64,000 nucleotides of DNA from Haemonchus contortus (taxonomy: Eukaryota > Nematoda > Chromadorea > Rhabditida > Trichostrongylidae), in NCBI GenBank assembly GCA_000469685.2, contig LS997566.1:23637432-23701431 (forward strand). Direction: 5' to 3'. Position numbers and translations under genes: made by a program. Shown one piece after another: positions 59,402 through 64,000 of the stretch. The stretch's first letter is position 1; every line of letters starts with the position of its first letter. The notes below the pieces were generated by a model, which worked only from the letters and a program-made list of their open reading frames with translations, made no database searches and was not told the origin of the DNA.

Positions 59402-60608
59402 TGCACCGTTTCATAATTATAAGGTCACCCTGAGAAAGTAAATGATTTATTAACGTTGATGGCATATGTACAACACTTAATGATCTATAGCTCCTCTTTG
59501 TTTAAGAGCAACATCAAAGAGCCTGCGTGGCATAGTAGAAACTAAGTTTCGAAGAGTTCCTCATCGATTTCTCTCTATGCTTCGATAATCGCCCGGTTCA
59601 GCTCTTCTGTGCTCTGGAACTGACGGTTATTCGCATAAACCTGTCTGACTATTATGCCCCATATATGTTCCATCGGATTGAGATCGGGACTGCAGGCTGG
59701 TCATGGCAGGACGCTTGTTTATTGGCATTGCAGCCACTCATCCGTTGCACGGCTCACATGAATGGAGGCGTTGTTTTGTTGAAAGACGTAGCTGAGGTGA
59801 GGGCGATGGCATAGAAAGGGCACTAGATGATGCTCCAAGACGTTCTGCTAATCCTTGCAATACATACTGCAGCTCACGACAGATAGATCCAACACGACAT
59901 CATTGCGGAATGCACCCCACACCATAGACTTCGTCCACCGAAATTGCGACGGTTGAAGTAGACTTGGTCCTTCCTCTAGTCGCGCCAGTATCGCTTCTTT
60001 CCGTCAGGATCGTCCAGATTGTATTTCTTTTAATCCGAAGAGACGACCCGGATAAGAATTATTCAGCTATATGGTGAGATTTTGATGCAGATCTACCTTT
60101 GCCCAATCTCTCCCTAGGTTCATCTTTGCAAATCCGAGTCGAGCCTCTCTGTGGCGATCGGTGATTCGTGGCACCTTCTCCATTGTTTGCCTGGTGATGT
60201 TCTCGCACCTTCTCACTGCTCTCCAGACTGTAGTTTTTGACCAGAGAGGTTTAATTCCGATCGGATCTGGTTCAAGGAGGACGTTTCCGCTCGTCACGGT
60301 CAGTAATCTTTCACGGGTGTTCAAAGCTGGTGGTATATCTAACGACATCAGGGCTCTCCGAAATCTTTGGATGGACCGAGGGGATCTCCCTATTTGCCTG
60401 GAAATGGCTCGAGTACGGAGCCCACCTTCATGATGAGCCTTCTCATCAGAGGAAAGCAAATGACCACGCGCCATGTAGACAGTCAGGTTAAGAAATGCCT
60501 TTGCTACTCATGCTTACCTTTACAAGTATCTTCAAACATGAAATTTCCTCTCTTTCATTATTAATTGTTCACTTTCTCAGGGTGACCTTATAATTATGAA
60601 ACGGTGCA
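59402..60608 (-). mobile_element. Inner Tc1-like transposon
   Basis: It has perfect 38-bp inverted ends (TGCACCGTTTCATAATTATA... AGAAAGT at 59402 and its complement ending 60608). The length of 1207 bp is typical. The inner core TTTCATAATTATAAGGTCACCCT is shared with the outer element, so both belong to one family. A TA duplication is not evident at its borders. Confidence 0.85.
59500..60474 (-). pseudogene. Tc1-like transposase pseudogene
   Basis: From the ATG at 60474: MARGHLLSSDEKAHHEGG, then SRQIGRSPRSIQRFRRA (paired-like helix-turn-helix), then TDRHREARLGFAKMN. Further on in other frames come FQQNNASIHVSRATDEWL and CSPDLNPMEHIWG. The usual FQQDNA reads FQQNNA, so the second catalytic Asp is lost. 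The DD34E third acidic residue (PMEHIWG) remains. Several stops and frameshifts are present. Confidence 0.85.
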
Positions 60609-60789
60609 CACACCGATAAACTGTTCTAAAAGAGTTTAGAAAAATGCAGCTGCGGCTAAAAAACGGATACCTAGGTTATTCGTATTGGGGAATCCGTAAA
60701 TGATGCTAGAAAAAAATCCTTAATGATTGCTTTTCTTGAAAGTGCAAAATTTGTGGGTGACCTTATAATTGTGAAACGCACTGTAGCAG

Positions 60790-63560
60790 AAGCTGATCTT
60801 GAAGAAATTATGGTCACCTCCCAACCCTCTGCAGATCTACATTAACTCCTCCAGATCATCCTCGATCGAATTGGGTTTCCAGGCTTTTGAACAAATCGAC
60901 GTTCACGGACATGGTTGGCTCGGACTTCAGATTTCGAGGTTACAGGACCGTTGTCAACCGCGTGTGTAGTGACTCAGCGTTTTTGTCGTTTTCTCTGCGT
61001 CTCCTTAAATAGGCACCTCACAGCGAAGAGGATAGAGGACAGACGAAAGAGCTCGCCATTCATCAATGCCTTCTATTACTATACTATATGTTCGCTAAGT
61101 ATCCTAAACAATAGGATACTTAGCGAACACTGCCGGGTTAAGATTGAATCAATGATGTTGGAGATCTCCAGACGATATTGTTGATCTCAGCGCTGATTCT
61201 TACAAAACAAAGTTGCAAAGCGATTGCAAGTTTGGATTTTCTACAAGTCACACAGATTTTTTTGTTGCAGATGTTCTATGCAAACGCGTTAATGATATTT
61301 GGACGGATCAAGCCTTTGTTTCTCTCAGAGTACCTGGACTTTGAAATACGAAGTTTTCTTAGTTGCAAGAAGTTTGTCTTTCTGGCAATTCTTCGACTCT
61401 TGGACCCATTCGAATGTCTACTCTGGCGAGATAGCGCTCTGTAGGAGAGTACCGACAACGAGCGGACACGCCCTCCTTCCGCTGGTGATCACGAGACGCA
61501 GAGATTGCCTCGCCGTCTGATTCTCTCAGCGAGAGAAATTCTGGTTGACAACAGCCCTGTAACCCAGATTTCGATATAAGTACGCAATTGCACTCAGTAT
61601 TTTCTCTAACGTAACATTATTCATCTGAAGCGGACAATTTAGTCCATTTTTCTTTTCGTTATGTAAAGACTTTGGAATTTATAGTAAGAGAGTAAGTACT
61701 TGTATTTTTGACGCGTGATTCCTATCCAGATGGGTTTCGATAAAGAAGTGAGATGAAAACAGTACAGGATTAGTGTCTGCTGTCACCACTCACTTTCTTA
61801 CCCAGGTTTTCATGTTTCTTTCCTGAACTTTTCCGTCCACTGAACGATTCAGACTTTTGAGGGATAGTGTTCAACCGAAAAGAAAACTCACTTACAAATA
61901 TAGACACGTGGACACAGTGGCAAGTTCTCTTACTTTCGCGCTTTCTGAGTTGACCACATTATGCGCTTGATTCTTTTGCTTTCACTGAGCACTAATCAGG
62001 ATGAGAGTGGGAACTTCTTTGGTGACTCTGGCGGTGAGAGAGAGGTTTCCTGCTTACTTTACTATCTATCCTTCTTTTTCGTTGTATTTTCGCAACATCC
62101 GCCTTGGTTGAATCATTTTCGTGTTCGACTTCGACTGTAATATTTAATGGCGAATTTGTTATTCCGGCCAATGTTTTAGGCTCTACTGATTAGAGAGCGG
62201 ATAGAACCCGGTAGAAGAACAATGCAAATGCTATGGATATAATATCCAGGTCCAGTAAGGTTGGTTGACATACTACATATTTGTAAGGTTACCCGTGCGT
62301 GATGCCGTGAATTGGACCTGAATGCTTATCTTTCGAAATGGTGGTTATTCCTTGCATTCTTTTTTTATGGAATCCTTTAACACTTCGAAGATAAATTTTT
62401 GATCTGCCAGTTTCATTTCTTTTACTGAATAATCACAGAAGTGATTTTGGTAATTGATTCTCTGATTATCAAAATGTTGTAAAAGCCTCTAAAGGTCAAG
62501 CACTTTAACCCCTCACATCTGTCAAGCCAACAGTCTTCCGATTGAAATAGAATTGCAAGGTCTCATAATTAGGGTCGTCATTTACAGAAACTCCAGCATT
62601 GAATTATCTATCGGTTTTTGCTCATGTTGGGTGAATATTCGGATTGAAATTAATGGAGGTGAACAAGTTTTGAGAGCATGGATTGGTATAGTGGTAAATG
62701 AGAAAGGTCCCATAGGAAATTCGATCATAGCTTTTCTGTAAGACATGATTTCTAAGTACTGTTTTTTCAATGATGTAGGCTTTCTTTTTTTGTTTGTTTT
62801 TGTGCATGCCTACTTATTAATTACAAGCGTTATTGAGCCGCACTAGTTTTGGCTGGATGATTGTTTGAAGTGGTGCGCACTATCCAATAACTAAACAGCT
62901 TGTGATATTTATTAACAAAGCATGTGATCCGTTCTATATGCGCATATGTACATATAATGACATATCAGTATCCAACTTGCGTACGTAAATAGTTTGAAAT
63001 ACTTAAACTATCGAAGAACTAATGGCGTTACAGGATGATCTCTCGTAAGGCATTGTTACTATAATGTAATATTTGCGGCCACTTTATGTTACATATATGA
63101 TACCAGTCGGTTCGCCCGGCTTCCCACCTTATTTGACAGGGTTGTAGTAATCGGATGATTTTCCACTACTTCTTCAATTAATTGTTTTCTGTCCACGAAC
63201 TTTGACACAGGACTAACAGGACTGTGCAAATGGTATTCAGTGAAAGTCGATGCTTAGGCCTTTGCATGGAAGTGTCGATCTCCTGTTCTCTTTCTTAAAA
63301 ATAAATACCCATCGAGAATTCAACTGTTAGACAACCAATGCCTTGGGCTGTACTTACGAATGTTTCGAGCCATGGATATACCATTATCAGATGTCTTTAT
63401 CAGTGGACCCTGTCTTCACGGAGATATAATTGGTTGAGAATTGTGGCGGTCGGGTAAGTTTTGTTGCAAAAGATATCGAGCAAAGAGGATCTTCCATTAA
63501 GGCACAAACCTTGCCGGGTAGCGGTCGTAATCTAATAGCAAGAAATGAACAAAATTGTCA
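60790..63560. other. No recognisable gene
   Basis: Apart from the hairpin at 61090-61128 I see no supported gene, transposon end or RNA. The open frames at 60915-61184 and 61178-61520 lack splice support and family resemblance. Confidence 0.45.
61090..61128. repeat. 16-bp perfect hairpin
   Basis: GTTCGCTAAGTATCCT (61090-61105) pairs perfectly with 61113-61128 across a 7-base loop. It is too long for chance in a short stretch; function unknown. Confidence 0.85.
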
Positions 63561-63964
63561 TCTGCTTATCATAGCGCCGCTAATGGGTCTCTATCACTGC
63601 ACTTACCACTCGCTTTTGTCACCCTACTCTGTCATCTCGTTTCGTCGAATGAAACGTAATGAACAGTCAAAGCTACATCGTAAATACCGACGTTAGGATT
63701 TTGATCGGTAGTTAGTCTCTCTTAAGTCCCATATCTTCTCTTATCAGTTATTATCAGTTCCTGTCACCGAGTACCTACGATCTCGACATCTCCTACATGA
63801 CTTAATGGATTGCCCAAGTTCCACTGTAATACGAAAAGTGTAATCCAACCAAATTTCGCTCCTCTACGCTCTACGTCTACGTAAACAGGAGTTATGAGTT
63901 TGCGGCCCAAAATTTCTATCCCGCACGCCTCGCCCCTGTGAACGGAGTGTGGTCTCGCCACCCA
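63560..63964 (-). repeat. Inverted partial copy of 28.3-29.2 kb repeat
   Basis: In reverse complement, blocks match the earlier copy but in a rearranged order. GTTTCATTCGACGAAACGAG...TGATAGAGACCC equals the end of the 28.3-29.2 kb repeat. GTAGGTACTCGGTGACAGGA matches its 28996 unit, and CAGGGGCGAGGCGTGCGGGA matches its beginning. This supports one mobile family. Confidence 0.55.
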
Positions 63965-64000
63965 TCATAAGTGTTCCCATCCTGCCCCCTCGTACTCCTA

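Larger units (their letters stand above)
59223..60783. mobile_element. Outer Tc1-like MITE, split by insertion
   Basis: The termini CAGTGCGTTTCATAATTATA... and ...TTATAATTGTGAAACGCACTG match over 29 bp with one difference. They are flanked by TA at 59221-59222 and 60784-60785. Without the inner element about 354 bp remain with no transposase: a non-autonomous Tc1/mariner element. Confidence 0.8.

Overview
The window is eukaryotic DNA with short phase-consistent exons, GT-AG introns of about 45 bp to several kb, and dense decayed transposons. The gene content is that of a parasitic strongylid nematode, probably a hookworm relative. It holds a two-domain CAP/SCP 'Ancylostoma-secreted-protein'-type gene, a dpy-30/rnp-1 neighbour pair like that of Caenorhabditis, and abundant RTE-type LINE debris. 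The organism assignment is inference.

Four loci can be read as genes. (1) A minus-strand 2-oxoadipate dehydrogenase E1 (DHTKD1-type) gene, of which 13 phase-consistent exons were found between 16375 and 4524. Its introns hold a dead LINE and SINE copies. Its first exon and C-terminal half were not found here. (2) A minus-strand pair at 38766-30578: dpy-30 (4 exons, 143 aa) followed 481 bp downstream by rnp-1 (RRM, CCHC zinc knuckle, Gln-rich tail; 11 exons). The order and strand suggest a trans-spliced operon. (3) A two-domain CAP protein gene on the minus strand at 50046-52292 (14 exons, 449 codons). (4) An almost identical inverted copy of it on the plus strand from 55835, whose last exon is frameshifted by a one-base deletion.

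The most striking structure is a large palindrome. Two arms of about 4.4 kb (about 49440-53871 and 54257-58690) surround a 385-bp spacer. Each arm carries a CAP gene, a tRNA-derived SINE with its own 13-bp target-site duplication, and the GIY-YIG end of a Penelope-like retroelement. The axis lies inside that Penelope-like element. Either this is a recent fold-back duplication or it is an assembly artefact; the few differences between the arms bear on this.

Between the genes lie at least five decayed RTE-type LINE remnants (2.5-3.5, 5.0-7.6, 22.7-23.4, 25.7-26.2 and 44.7-47.5 kb). There is also one mariner with both ends (26834-28049) and two nested Tc1-like elements (59223-60783). A tRNA-derived SINE family has five copies. 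A foldback MITE family is clustered at 41.8-43.2 kb, and a composite repeat occurs at 28.3-29.2 kb and, inverted, at 63.6-64.0 kb. Several other foldback repeats are present. No rRNA gene, functional tRNA gene or CRISPR array was seen.
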